From Hedera helix (lineage: Eukaryota; Streptophyta; Magnoliopsida; Apiales; Araliaceae): a stretch of DNA of 64,000 nt. Made by a program: the position numbers and the translations under genes. Position 1 is the stretch's first letter; each line of letters begins with the position of its first letter. Shown here piece after piece: positions 37,820 to 49,957 of the stretch. The stretch lies in contig OX359281.1 in the NCBI GenBank assembly GCA_947179155.2, forward strand, positions 39,538,967-39,602,966, given 5' to 3'. Under the pieces are notes generated by a model, which worked only from the letters and a program-made list of their open reading frames with translations, was not told the DNA's origin and did not search any database.

Positions 37820-39520
37820 GTTTATTTGTTGTTTTTTCTCTCGTTATTGGGTTTGATGATTTCCTATTTAATTGCACAAAGAAGGAAAAGTAATTCCTAG
37901 GGTTAAGATTATTTTAGGTTCACTTTTTCCACCTCTTGTGGAGGTAAGTTGAATTTACTTAGACCTATATATGTCCTTGTTAACACTAGCAAATCTTTTA
38001 TATGGGAATCACATTTAAATATGAAAGAAAATAAAGTTTTTTAATCAAAATTAATCATATGAAAGAGATCCATACATCAATGGACAAGTCACTCACGACT
38101 TAAAGAGAAGGATTTTATGATTATTCAGGTAAGAGCGAAAGAAAAGACGATGCTTATTTCGTATGGGAGGAAAGGTAAAATTTTAGTAGGAAGTCAATTA
38201 GAATAGACATGGAAAAGGGATAATGTCGTAGGACATGATCTAAGAAATTTTATGAAATATGCAGAGTCACATGGTGATGTGATTTTCAGAGTTAAGTGGA
38301 GATGCCAGTTCCCCAATATGATGTAAAACTTAATAAGTTAACAAGATTTGCTATATATCAAGTGGATACAGAAAAAGTAAGAAGATTTGAACATGATTTG
38401 AAACCCTTGATATATAGTTGATTACTAGTGTTGCAAATAGACACGTATGTGATAATTTTAGAGAAGTCTGTTATAGCAGAAGGCTGAAGTCAGCCTTTAA
38501 CCTAGTACAATAACAGAACAAAATAAGAAGAAAAGAAGAAAAATGAAGAAGGTAATAAGAAAAGAAAGTAGTAATAGAAGAAATGGAGAAGATATGAAGA
38601 CTATAAGAAGAAATAAAATGGCAATAATAATATAAGAATGAGAAAGAATAAGGGAGAAAGAAGAGAATTGAGATATGAATGAAATGTGGAAAGAACCACA
38701 TATGAATGTGTTTAATAAAGAATGGTTATTATAATTATGGTTAAGAAGAACAGAAGTTTATGTGTGACCACTTAGTAAGGAATGATCCCAAGGAAGGGAC
38801 GATGATGAAATAAATAAATAAGAGTAACAATAGTAATAAGCTGATAATAGCTGAAATTGATTCAGTAGATGCCAGAGACAATAAGGATGACTTGTAACAG
38901 ACAAAGAATAAGATAGATAAAAATAAAAATGTGCAAAAAGAAAATTTGAAGTTGAAGATATTTCTTTGGAAAAGAAAAAGATGATTCAAAAATAAAGGGA
39001 AATTAAATCCAAGATAATTTTGAGAAGGGTAAGTGAAGTGACATACGAGGTGATTTTACCTCCAAAGATGGAGTATGTATAAGGATGGAGTATGCATGAG
39101 ATGTATTTCAATATGATGATTATATAAGTTTAATTATAAGCATATAATGAATGTATGAATCCATGCAGATGGATAAAGATTTGGGTTATAAGAAGATTTC
39201 TGACAGGAATGAGCAGGTATTATGAAAAAAAAGTAATACTTTCTATGAATGTAATGTAAAAAATTTATTTTCAGGAAAAGGCTACTTAATGGCTGAAAGA
39301 TAAAAGAAGAAATACCGAGGATGTAAAATTATTGGAGTAATAGTATGCTGGTAATTTTAATGTATATTATCTTAAAATGAATATAAAAAGTAATTTATCA
39401 AAGAAAATTAGTACGTCAAAAGTATATATAGGGAAATAGAGTGATGAAGGCGTACCGTTCTTCCAACTTTAATTTGGTTAGGGGTGAAGTTATCAGAACC
39501 AGAAAACCCGTAGACCGTAG
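37820..39520. other. Degenerate transposon-derived sequence
   Basis: The first part continues the copia remnant (TTTATTTGTTGTTTTTTCTC). The rest is very A/G-rich on the plus strand (38500-39000, runs such as AAGAAGAAAAGAAG), giving Phe/Leu/Ser-rich chance ORFs on the minus strand. No domain was recognised. Confidence 0.5.
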
Positions 39521-42500
39521 TGTAACGACCCAGGTCAAATCCCGAGTCCGAATCAAATCATAGCAGAATAAGGCCTAATGTGTTGTCTCAATAATATCTT
39601 TTTGAGTCATCTTAGCCCACCACAGGCTTACCTAAAAGGTCATGACAGAAAGTATTAATGATAGCAGCTTGAGTTCTTAAATGCATACCCAAATATCCTA
39701 TATTAACCGATGTGAGACTAGGGTATTACAAACTCCCCCACTTAAATATTTGACTTCCCTGTCAGGCCGAACACATAGTCACACAAGGCCCAAAAACTTT
39801 GCATATCTGGTCATTATGAGATAATACCAGCGACCTACTAGACCCGCCTTTTTGTCCCCACCTTCGACAACTCGATCGAATGACCCGACCCGAGCTTTCG
39901 AGAGTCGACTTGAGACAAACACAACATTTAAAACCTCAATTTTTATTGAATAAAATTTATTTTTCTTCATATATTATTCTGAAACAGTAAAGTGTTATAT
40001 TGATAAAAGTTAAAAGTTAAGGATGTTATGTGCAAATTATATTATGTCGGAAAATATTCGATTTGTCAAGAAATATTCATTCTGTCGAAGAATATTCGAT
40101 TCGTATGACGACACCGAAATAAACCAATCATTGGTGAACCCCAAAGCGAAATATTGTCTGATATAGAAAACGACAGAAGTAATATTTTTAAATAAAAATG
40201 ATCAATGGTACTATAATTTTAAATAGTCATTTTTAACTGTTAAATACCCGGTGATAAAAGAATAGTAGCATACGGTATTTCATGGTATTTTACTGCAGCA
40301 TACAGTATTGCACAGTGTCTCATATTATTGATTTGATAAAGTGACTATTGCACAATATTCATCAATAATTGTTGTTACAGAGCATTTTATATTATTGAAT
40401 CAATAATTGTTATTGCACTGTAATTTATTGAACTAATAATTGTTACAGTAACTCATGCACTATATTAAATTAATAATTATCACAATAACGTGTTCATACA
40501 TTATTTTTGAATTATCGTTATCACTGTTTTATTATTACTTTAATTGTTATATTCCATTATTACTTAATATTTTGGGTATTAAGGCAGACTCATTATTTGA
40601 AGAACACTAAAATATGTGATATTAATATATTAAGGAAATAATGTAGAAGATAAATAATATATAAAGTTATTTATTCTATTGTAATATAATATATAAAATT
40701 ATTTATTTTATTATGAAATATTATAATATATGTTTTGTTTTTATATGAACAATTCATTCAGATGGCGTGAATGAATTCATCTTTCGTTTCAAAGTTAGGC
40801 ACCGCACACACACACTTTTTCAAATTGAGTGTGCATTTTTTACCAAATTTGTCAAACTATGTGTGCCTTCGTTCCCTTATAAATAAGTTGCTTCGTTCCA
40901 TTTGTCAAACTATGTGTGCCTTTGAATGTAGTAAAGTTATTTTGAAGTTTTAGTAAAGTCAAAAGGAGTGCAAACAATCTTCAAGTGAGTCTTTTCTGTA
41001 AAGAGTAATATTTGCACAAATACTCACTCTACACAGTGTTCACAAACCTTCTTTTGTAAGACTCTTCATTTAGAAGATTTATTTTGAAAAACTTCATTTT
41101 GAAGATTTTATTTTGAAATATTATTTCAAAAATTATTTTGAAATTATTATAATTTATCTTGTACATTACTCATATTTATATTATATAAACACTTTTAATT
41201 GTTCATAATATACGAGTTATTGTACACTATGAAATTTATATGTAGTAGTTACTAATTATATTATAAATATATAGGTTGATTCACTACATTTAAAACAATA
41301 TCTTTTCACGTGATAAAATAAGAGATATCATTTTTTTTATACTCTTAAACTTACTATAATAAGTACTATTCGATAAAATTCCTAAATTGATTATATGTTT
41401 TTTAATAGTTTACGCTTCATTTAATATAATTTCATACGAACCTTCTTATTTACCTGAACATTTCTATTGAATTTTAACCGTTATTTTTGAACTATGGATC
41501 TTGAATATCATTCTCGAATTTGACTCAACATCATGTTGACAATTTAGAGATTATTTGAATCTGTACAAAGTAAACTTTGTAAACCTCTAATATCTATTGT
41601 TTGTCCTATATTTCTCTCTGTTTAACATTTATATCACTGTTATTTGTACTAATCATTAAGAATCAAGTTGTTGCGAATATTTGTGGCCTGATGCACAGAT
41701 GATAGGATAATGCGATATAACGGTGATGTTTTTTTTAGGGCACATGGTGAATGTTCTTTTGGGCCTGAGACAAAGAATAACTGTTGTTTGCCATGATCAT
41801 GACCAGTGGTGTTTCAGATGATAAATGTTGATGATGATTTTTTTTTTTTGAAAAAAAGAAGTTAGTAGACATCATTATCTATATGATTCTCCTAATGGTT
41901 ATTATTCCGCTGTAATTGTTGATCTAAACTTTATTCAAGAACTTAACTGCAGTTTTTTATATTATTCTATCAAGAACTCATCACTGTTGAAGACTATTGA
42001 CAATTTATTTATCATTATCTTATTCATGATATTCTTTACTGGCTATTTGAGCTCACTATTTTTTTTATTCCATTGTTCTTCAACATGAGATGTGAGAGTA
42101 GCTGGGAGTCTGAGACTAGCCGGGGGATGGATTAAAGGTCCGAATGATAGCTATAGTAATCTTCACATGTTGTAAAATAAGTGTGACAATGATAGTGAAG
42201 ATTTCGTTGTGTATTATTAAACATTGTATTGTTGTACTTGTACTGTATTATAATAGTTGTTATGTAATTTGACGACTCAAGTTTGGATCGTGTAGGCCCG
42301 AATTTGGGGGCGTCACACAACATGAATTTAAAATTATTTATATACATACTGACACGTGAATATAATTATTTATAATATATATTTATTACATACTTGTAGC
42401 TATGGATATAAGTTAGAGTAAATTTTAAATTAGTAAGACACAAAATATCTGTTTAAATTAATATTTAATTAAAAATTGAACTAAAAATAATATTAATGAG

Positions 42501-43624
42501 TATAAGATTTGAATAAAGAGTATGATTAAGTTAGGATATTTTATCCTAATGCCATTTATTTGTTCTAAATTTATATTTAGGATTTGTTCGACTATTAACT
42601 TCTATTTTGCTATATCGAGATAAGTGGCTTTTCGAATTATTTAGAATTTTCAAATTATCGTTTACCTTTATATAGGTCTTAGTAATTACTCGAATGCCTA
42701 AATGTACGATTTTAAAATTTATTATGTTTTATTTAAGGCTTCTATATAAATTGAAATGTTATATTTTTTTATTTCAAAACTTCGGATCAAGTATTTATTT
42801 TTGAATTGTGAAATATGATTTTGAACTGTGAAATAAGTATAATTTTGAATATCGATGAGATTATGAACCATTTTTAAAATACTCAATCTGACTATATATA
42901 GAACCCGTTAGTGTTTCACGTTAGTTCTGGAGCTATATAGGACCTACTAAGGCGTACATCTTTAGATGCCCTTCAGAGAGCGTGCAATTTTTAGATACCT
43001 TAGTAGAATGCGTGATCATTGACATTATTAAACTTTTGGGCCGTGTTATAGGGTTATTGTAACCTTAGTCGCTAAGGCCGTGGATTAAAAGATATATGAT
43101 ATACATTGAAACTATTTTTGAATGTGAATTCGCTTTGTTATAAATTGTTTTAGTTTTGAAACTACAATCACTACTGTAATCGGAAAAAAAGAAGAAGAAG
43201 TTATTTCAAAAAAAAGTGTTTTGAAAATTGTACGTAATGCACCTAAATAGTAAAGATTATCACTTGCTCAGCTTTACCGCTCACTCCTTATATTAAATTT
43301 TTATAGGTTACATCATTAATAGCTGCACACTTATTAATACATTTTGGATAGTTGAATTTTAGTTTAGGATGCTTATTTATTTTTATCGTTAAAATTTTGA
43401 TGAAACTGTTAGTGTTGGGAGTTGTGTCTCCATTTTATTAATTTGACATTTAATTTGTTATTCATTTGAATTGAATTTGAAAGATGGTTATTTTTGGGTT
43501 TTAATTTGGGATTACTATTGAGTTGTTATTGTTTGGGCTGCACTCTATTGATATTGTTACCTTGCGGGCCTTTAGGCTTGTGGTGTATAGCACATGGGGC
43601 CTGTAGCGGGTTCGGGGTGTTACA
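39521..43624 (+). mobile_element. Second solo gypsy-type LTR, 4.1 kb
   Basis: Starts TGTAACGACCCAGG and ends CGGGGTGTTACA, mutually inverted ends of gypsy type. The 5 bp CGTAG lies immediately outside both ends (39516-39520 and 43625-43629). No coding is seen. A further LTR-type 3' end (GGGGGCGTCACA, 42306-42317) lies inside, so another, unresolved element may be nested. Confidence 0.7.
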
Positions 43625-43704
43625 CGTAGCATATTCAAAAAGCAAAGTTTGCTATAAAGGTATTCTTACGTTGATACTCCTTCTAATTTAAAAAAAAAAC
43701 AAAG

Positions 43705-43705
<1 letters not shown>

Positions 43706-43770
<65 letters not shown>
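43706..43770. repeat. (TA)n microsatellite, about 65 bp
   Basis: Roughly 32 uninterrupted TA units between the second gypsy LTR and the possible gene-capturing element. Confidence 0.95.
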
Positions 43771-43773
<3 letters not shown>

Positions 43774-44040
43774 TACTATTACAGTAAACTGATCTTACAA
43801 TGTCAATATAGAAATCTAATGGTGTATAAATTTATTTTTTTGCCTAGTCGCTAATAGGAGTAGCGGCTAGTCAAATTTTATTTTGGCTTAGCCGCTAGTA
43901 GTAGTGGCTAGTCAAAACAACAGTGTTTAGACTATTCTCAGCCGTTACTTTTTCTAGCGGCTAGTCAAAATGACAGGGTTTTTTAATTTTTTTTTCAACC
44001 ACTACTCCTACTAGTGGTATAAAAAAACGACAACATTTTT

Positions 44041-44322
44041 TTGGCTTTTCCCCATCAAATAAAATTATTTGAGTTCCATCAATGCAAGGGCCACCAAATG
44101 GTCCATGTGAAGAAGGTTAAGGGGTTTCTGGATAGGTGGAAGATCGTAATTTCTAAATTGGAACTGATCCCTCCATGCCTATTAGATTTATCGAGCCATC
44201 CTTATTTCTCAAAGAATGCACTTTGTAAGGAACAATTACATGCTGTTTCAAAGACACTGAATGAAGCAATTGAATTGGCAAAGACATGTGCACAATTAAT
44301 ATATGAGGGTGTCGACGCCTGA
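44041..44322 (+). pseudogene. ARM-repeat protein gene fragment, first half
   Basis: An open frame whose core (KVKGFLDRWKIVISKLE...SSHPYFSKNALCKEQLHAV...LNEAIELAKTC) resembles the N-terminal region of plant ARM-repeat proteins of the At1g01830/At2g45720 kind. The first residues (MAFPHQIKL) are not family-like. It breaks off at about 44310, where retroelement sequence starts. The continuation is at 48414. No promoter or proper start is visible, so it is a captured or broken fragment. Confidence 0.6.
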
Positions 44323-44998
44323 TTATGTCCGTCCGTTCTACTGCCCGTCTGGAGAGGATACCTGCACAAAAGTCTTGACGGCTTGAGCTGCCGGTGGACT
44401 TCTCTAGTGTGAGAGTTAGTGAAGGTTTCAAGATAAGTCAACTGACGTTGTTGTCGGGGAATGATTTTATTTATTTTTGTGCTTTTGTAAACTTTATTTT
44501 AATTTAGTATTTATTTATTTTTTAGTTTTTTTTCTTTCTAGTTTTCATATTTTATTTGAGTTGAGCAGGTTAAGGATGGAAATCATGGCTAGAAATCGAA
44601 CTTTAAAAGAGCTTGCGGCCTCTGATTTGAACCATAAACCTTTAAGCATAACTTTTCTTAATCTAGATGTTAACACTTTCTTTGAATTAAAATCTGGTTT
44701 AATACATTTATTGCCCAATTTTCATGGTCTTGCAGGTGAAGTTCCTTCAAACACTTAAAAGAATTTCATATGGTGTGCACAAGTCTAAAACCTTTTGGAG
44801 TGACTGAAGAGCAAATTAATTTAAGAGTTTTTCCATTTTCTTTGAAAGACTTGGCTAAGGATTAGCTCTACTATCTACCATCCGGAAGCATCACCACATA
44901 GGAAGAGATGAAAAGATTATTCTTGAAAAAATATTTTCCAGCTTCAAGGGCAGCCAACATCAGAAAAGACATTTGTGGTGTGAGACAGAACCATGGAG
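44311..44998 (+). mobile_element. Athila-like gypsy fragment (leader and gag)
   Basis: TGTCGACGCC at 44311 resembles an LTR start. At about 44445 a leader of GTTGTTGTCGGGGAATG type occurs, as found after the primer site of Athila elements. The gag-like frame follows (LNHKPLSITFL...GLIHLLPNFHGLAG, then in other frames LYYLPSGSITT, MKRLFLKKYFPASRAANIRK). It is broken by frame changes and stops near 44757 and 44860-44900 and ends abruptly at about 44998 after RQNHGE. A dead fragment. Confidence 0.7.
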
Positions 44999-46400
44999 AA
45001 TTATTATTATCCTAACCCTAATAGGAATTATTATTTTCAAACCCTAATAGGGTTTAAAATTCTAAATAATAAAATATAAAAATTCTTATTTATTTTTCTT
45101 TTTCAAGTTGCAATTGGATTATCCTTCAATTTATTTCATAGACCCACACGGAAATTGCAACCCAAACATGAACTCGCCTTCTGCTGAGCCAAGATGCCAC
45201 GTGCCTGAAGGAAAGTAAAAGTGGCACCTCATGCATTAACTAACAAGAAGCAACAGACCACGTCATCACGTCGCACTCGCGCATTGCGCGCGGGCCTTCA
45301 ACTCCTTAAACCTTTCCAAAACTGCGTCGTCGCCTGGAGCTTACTCCTTTATGCGCGCAAGGCGCGATTGACCTGCTAATTTACTTTATTTATAACTTTG
45401 CCACTAGCCTTATTTTTCCTGCAAAAATAAAATTAAAAATTAATTAAAAAATACAAAAATAATAAAAACACATAATAACACATGAATTACTTAAAATGTT
45501 AAAATTACTTAAAAACTCATAACTAATTAAGTTTAAAAATACCTAATAAATAGATTTAAAGTTTATTTATCATCAACAATGGATGCCTGAGTATCTAGTA
45601 GGGTAATAATAATCGTAACCCCTACCTCCATCATTAACTGGGTATTTATAATACTTACTTGACTTTTACTAATCCTATTAGGAATGCCCATCGACGAGTT
45701 GTAGTTGAATAAGAAGGTAACTATCCTAAACCGTCTAGGATGTATGACATTTACTCTAATTAGAATTAGATGTAATAAATAGTCATCATCCAGATTGGTT
45801 TAGGAATCTAACCCAAGCCTATCGGACTAAGGAGTCGCCAAGCTGATGGACCATAGGGCCTAGTCCAATATTAATTACCCAATCAGGCTTAGCGAAATAT
45901 ACATCCTAATATTGTCTCATACTCCTCCAGTATATAAATGTGCTGGGGGAGTAGACAAAAAAATTCCAAAAATATATGTAAGCAGACAAATTCGGAAGAA
46001 AACTAACTATTTGGGACTTTAAAAGTACCAACACAAGAGATATCAGACCGAAGGCAGATCCTCTTTAAACCTTATATAGGAATTCAGGGGCAATGTAACA
46101 GCGAAGAAAAACACCTTCGGGAGACTAAAAGCATCGAATTGAAGGGAAAGCTCCTTCGAGAACACAAAGATGTTTTTTTGATCTTTCGGGGACCTGAAGG
46201 TCTCAGACCGAAGAGGAAGCTCATTCGAGAACCCAAATGTATCAAACCAAAGAGCAAGCTCATGCGGGAACCTGGAGGTATCAGACTGAAGAGAAAAACT
46301 CCATCGGGAGCCTGAAGACAATAGACCAAAGGGAAAACTATTTCTGGAACCCGAAGGCATCAGATTGAGTAGGAAGCACGTTTCAATCATCCCTGATCTT
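44999..46400. mobile_element. LTR-like non-coding retroelement sequence
   Basis: Starts abruptly after the gag fragment with repeated CCTAATAG motifs, has a CpG-rich block at 45275-45370 (CGCGCATTGCGCGCGGG), and ends in a minisatellite (46110-46385). Probably the LTR or leader of the gypsy element whose ORF follows. The borders are inferred. Confidence 0.4.
46110..46385. repeat. Minisatellite, about 45-bp units, six diverged copies
   Basis: Repeated units contain AAGCTCCTTCGAGAACCC, (G)GTATCAGACCGAAGAG and variants. The minus-strand frame is open across the array (115 codons) because the unit length is near a multiple of three; I treat this as a by-product of the repeat. Confidence 0.75.
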
Positions 46401-46850
46401 TATAATAGGGCTCCAAGTGTTAGACTCTGCACACTAACTAGGCCCAAACATATGTTGTTAAGCCCAACGTGCCCAGCCCAATAGCCTGCATAAACGCCTC
46501 ACATTCCTTTTTTTAAAAATTCAAAACACCGTTGGGACAGCTGGCAAGGAGAACATGAGCAGAGTTATTATTACTCTACTGCAAAACACTGCAAATAAGC
46601 CCCATCCGTTAGATAACTTGAATCTGGACCGTTGAACGATGAATAAGATTAGGGAGGTAGATCAATCGCCATTTTTTTACTGGAAGAAGTGTTTATGAGG
46701 AAAAGACGTCTAAGAGAGAATTCTACCTATCGTTCAAGATTTATTCATACAAAACCTGGTTTTCCCTGATCATCGCTCCATCGATCTTCTTTTAACCACC
46801 AAGTAAGTTCCTTGTTGTCTCATCTTCAATATTTCACAATGGTAAAAAGT

Positions 46851-48350
46851 TCACAAAATACGAGGGCACATGCTTCGTCTTCCCGAGTTGAAGACGATAT
46901 CGCCGAACCAGGGATCCCAGAAGGTCAACGATGGAAGCCCTTAGTTGTCGAGCGGATGAAAGACATAGAAGAATACAATAGGAGCAAATACTTTACCCTC
47001 ATATACATAGTAGCAAACATCCCCTCTTCCATCCGAAACCATCATTTTAATTTATTACGAACAGAGTTTTACATTCCAGAGTCGTACGAAATTGAGAGGC
47101 CTGTGGCTGGTGAAATAATGTATTATCAGTTCGAGGGGGGATGAATTCCCATTCATCGACAAATGCTGATCTACGAGGTCTGATTCCCTCTTCGCCCCTT
47201 CGTACTTGAGTTACTACATACGACGGGTCTGGGTTTAAATCAATTATCCCCCAATTTATTCATTCATCTGAACAGTTTTATCGCTTTTTGTGCCTCTGAG
47301 TGAACCCCCTAGCCATAGACTTCTTCTTTCAATTATTTTCTATCACAATAATAAAGAAAATGAATTCTTCCAAATAATAAAGAACCCCATAAGGGAGACC
47401 TTAATGGAGACCCCTTCTAGTAATAAAGGGTGGCATAGGGATTGATTCTTCATTAAGGGGTCGAACACTGAGATGGTCGGACCTTGGGCAGACCCGAACA
47501 AAGACCAGTTGAATCCAAAACGGATCTCTCGAGCAAGGTTAGACGCGTTCGAGGTCTTATATTCTAAGAGACTGTCTGTGAAGTGGGAGCGGGACCTCCT
47601 TAATGACCAAGATTGGTTATATTCTTTCGACCATAAGTCCCCTACCAAGCTTGTTTCTTTATTATGAATTTATTAAGATACTTATTCTTCTGTTCTGATT
47701 GTGTTGAAGTGGTCGGTCAAGGAAAGAACCCTGATAATGAAGCCATACTTGAGGCGGTTGGGGCCCCGAGGGTAAAACTGAGTGGTACCGAAAAGTGAAG
47801 GCGGCCTACAATTTGAGTGCTGCAAAATCCAAAGGCCCAACGAAAGAGTCATTTGTTGTCGAGGTGGTGACGAAGTCCTCCCCTATGGTTGATAATGTTG
47901 AACCTTTAAGGGAGGAGGCAACTGTTTCTGAAGAACTGAGGCCAAGTAGGTCGAAGATAAAGATGAGAAGATTAGTACTTAAATCTTCGTTAAAAGCAGG
48001 AGCCGAACATGCTCCACTTCCCCACGGATCCCCGAGCAACCCACCTACCGAGCTAGCCATTATCGGACGGCCGAAAGAGCCATCAGTCCCTCCTTAAACC
48101 ACTGAGAAAGATGTCACCGAGGAACAAGAGCATTTAAGGAAGAAACAAAAAGAACCTGCCGATCCTCCGATGGTGACCGAAGAGAAGAGAACAGAGGAGG
48201 GACTAAGTCTGAATAATTTGGGTTCCTCGATGGTCCCATTTGCTACAACAGGTTATAAAGATGTTGATCTGAAGACGTTGATGGAGATGCTATTCTCTTT
48301 TCATGTGAAGGTAATACTTTCTTCATGTTTGGCTTTTTGGTTTTGATTCA
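46851..48350 (+). pseudogene. Gypsy-type ORF remnant with PF04195-like domain
   Basis: An ATG at 46851 opens MVKSSQNTRAHASSSRVEDD, followed by a region matching the plant 'putative gypsy type transposon' domain as I remember it: a FPLRPFVLELL, GLGLNQLSPN, FIHLNSFIAF series at 47186-47295, in a frame shifted from the start. Stops and shifts occur at 47144 and in 47196-47330. More pieces (MVGPWADPNKDQLNPKRISR, 47473-47667; a Pro/Ser/Lys-rich stretch, 47795-48097) follow. Such ORFs accompany Tat/Ogre-like gypsy elements. Clearly non-functional. Confidence 0.6.
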
Positions 48351-48413
48351 CTATAGTTCCCTTTTTCTAATAGTTCGAACATGTTTTGTAAGGAAGCGTC
48401 GTTCTCCTGTGAG

Positions 48414-48655
48414 TGTCCGATGGGGAAGCTTCGGATGCAAAGTGATCTTGATGCCTTAAAAGGGAAATTGAATTTAAATTTGAGAGATTACGAGCTTCTA
48501 ATTAAAATTGAGGTGCTTGGTGAGGTTACATTGCCTTCAACAACTGCAAGTTCTTCAATATAATCTAAGACGACAGCTCATGGCAGTATAAGGGAACTGT
48601 TTGCCCGGCTTCAGGATCGTTTAGTGGCCCTTGTATTGGTGAAACTGAAATAATT
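48414..48655 (+). pseudogene. ARM-repeat protein gene fragment, second half
   Basis: MGKLRMQSDLDALKGKLNLN, then LRDYELLIKIEVLGEVTLPS, then a stop, then (same frame, TAA at 48561-48563) SKTTAHGSIRELFARLQ. These are in the right order to continue the fragment at 44041-44322 in the same ARM-repeat family. The frame has an internal stop and drifts out of homology after about 48635. Inverted-repeat sequence begins about 40 bp further on. Confidence 0.6.
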
Positions 48656-48790
48656 TTATTTGGTGGGAAGAAGCTAAAACACCGTCATTTTTTCATGCCG
48701 GTAATAGGAGTAACGGTTGAAAAAAAGGCAAAAAAACGTTATCGTTTTGACTAGTTGCAAGTAGGAGTAGCGGTTGGGCAAAAAATAATA

Positions 48791-49900
48791 ATAAAAATGA
48801 TCATAGATAATATATAAAAATTAATAAATATTTATAAAGATATTATATTTTTGTGCAATATAAATTTTTTGAGAATTATTATTTGTACCTTTGCCACAAA
48901 CTTCTACTAATATCATATATAATACTTTTCTTGTTCTAAAATATAAGATTATTACTGATTTCTTAAAAATTAATTTGAGATATTTCAAATTTAAAATTGA
49001 TATGATATTATAACCATACAATAATAAAATATTATAGTTAGTTGTATTTTTTAGATACTCTATAGACTAATATTAATTAAATTTATATCAATTATGAGTT
49101 TGAAAATATCCAAATAAATTTTAAAAAGTTAATTATTATCTTATTTTCAAATAGAATGAGTATATAAAATTAACTAAAAATCTCATAATAACAAAATCTT
49201 GCATATTATGCACTTTAAAGATTTAAAGAATCAATATATAAATTTATACAAAATAAAAAAAAATAAAAATTGGAAGAGATAATATGAGTTTTTAATATGA
49301 TAAATATGATTTAGTTATAGAGCTTATTTTCATAAATAACTCAAAAAGAAATATTCATTTTTTGAGTCATCTCATAACTAATTAAAAAAACTTAATTAAC
49401 TCGGTCAAATTTTTTTTTGTTCTCCTAATTATATTTACAAGGAGATACACTTCCTTACTTCCTTTCTTCCGGACTTGTGCATCTTCTCAAAGAATTTATT
49501 GTTAAAGAAAAAACGGTATTACCACAACTTATTTACGGTAGAGAATTTGAGTTCCACAACTACGCATATACCAGAATTTTTATTTTTTTATTTTTTTATT
49601 TTTTTATTTTTTTATTTTTTTATTTTTTCGCTGTTGTTTGCCGTTTCAAAGAAGCACTGAACTACTTTCCACATGCATTAAACTTCTTAGTAGTCTCAAG
49701 TTAGATGATTGAGAGGGTTTTAAAGGGTGAAGGAGTCAAGTCTTTTGCCGACCAATTGCCATAGAGGTTCACATTCACAATGACCCCACAAATTAAGCTC
49801 TCCTGATTTTTAGTCTGCTTCATATACATACAAAGTCTTCTGAAACGAAATTTCCAAGTCAACCATCTTGTATGATGACTAATGAAGAAAATACACAAGT
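48791..49900. other. AT-rich intergenic region
   Basis: No gene was recognised. A (TTTTTTA)n tract of about eight units is at 49578-49628. The last 300 bp hold the promoter and leader of the receptor kinase gene, without a clear TATA assignment. Confidence 0.6.
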
Positions 49901-49957
49901 GACATGAGCAGAGCCTTCTCAGACGGTTTCATTTCTGAAACTAATTGCCAATTTCAG

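Larger units (their letters stand above)
43840..48790. mobile_element. Possible gene-capturing DNA transposon, later invaded
   Basis: About 95 bp at 43943-44037 is matched, inverted, by 48676-48773. Shared parts include CTAGTCAAAA, TTTTTTTTCAACC and a CTACTCCTACTAG/TTACTCCTATTAC core. The left side has extra copies of the GTAGCGGCTAGTCAAA motif, as in subterminal repeats of DNA transposons. Between the arms lie two pieces of one ARM-repeat gene, separated by gypsy fragments. This fits a Pack-type element that copied a gene fragment and was then hit by retrotransposons. Outer termini and a target duplication were not fixed, and no transposase is present. Confidence 0.5.

Noticed and set aside
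38471..38989. Phe/Ser/Leu-rich minus-strand ORFs that look like membrane proteins
   Set aside because: They arise from A/G-rich repeats on the plus strand; hydrophobicity is a composition effect.
39521..39730. Short solo LTR bounded by TGTAACGACC and GGGTATTACA
   Set aside because: The bases outside the right end (AACTC) do not match the left CGTAG, whereas the end at 43624 does.
46043..46390. 115-codon minus-strand ORF with repeating SGSR/FPFG units
   Set aside because: Explained by a 45-bp minisatellite whose unit length keeps a frame open.
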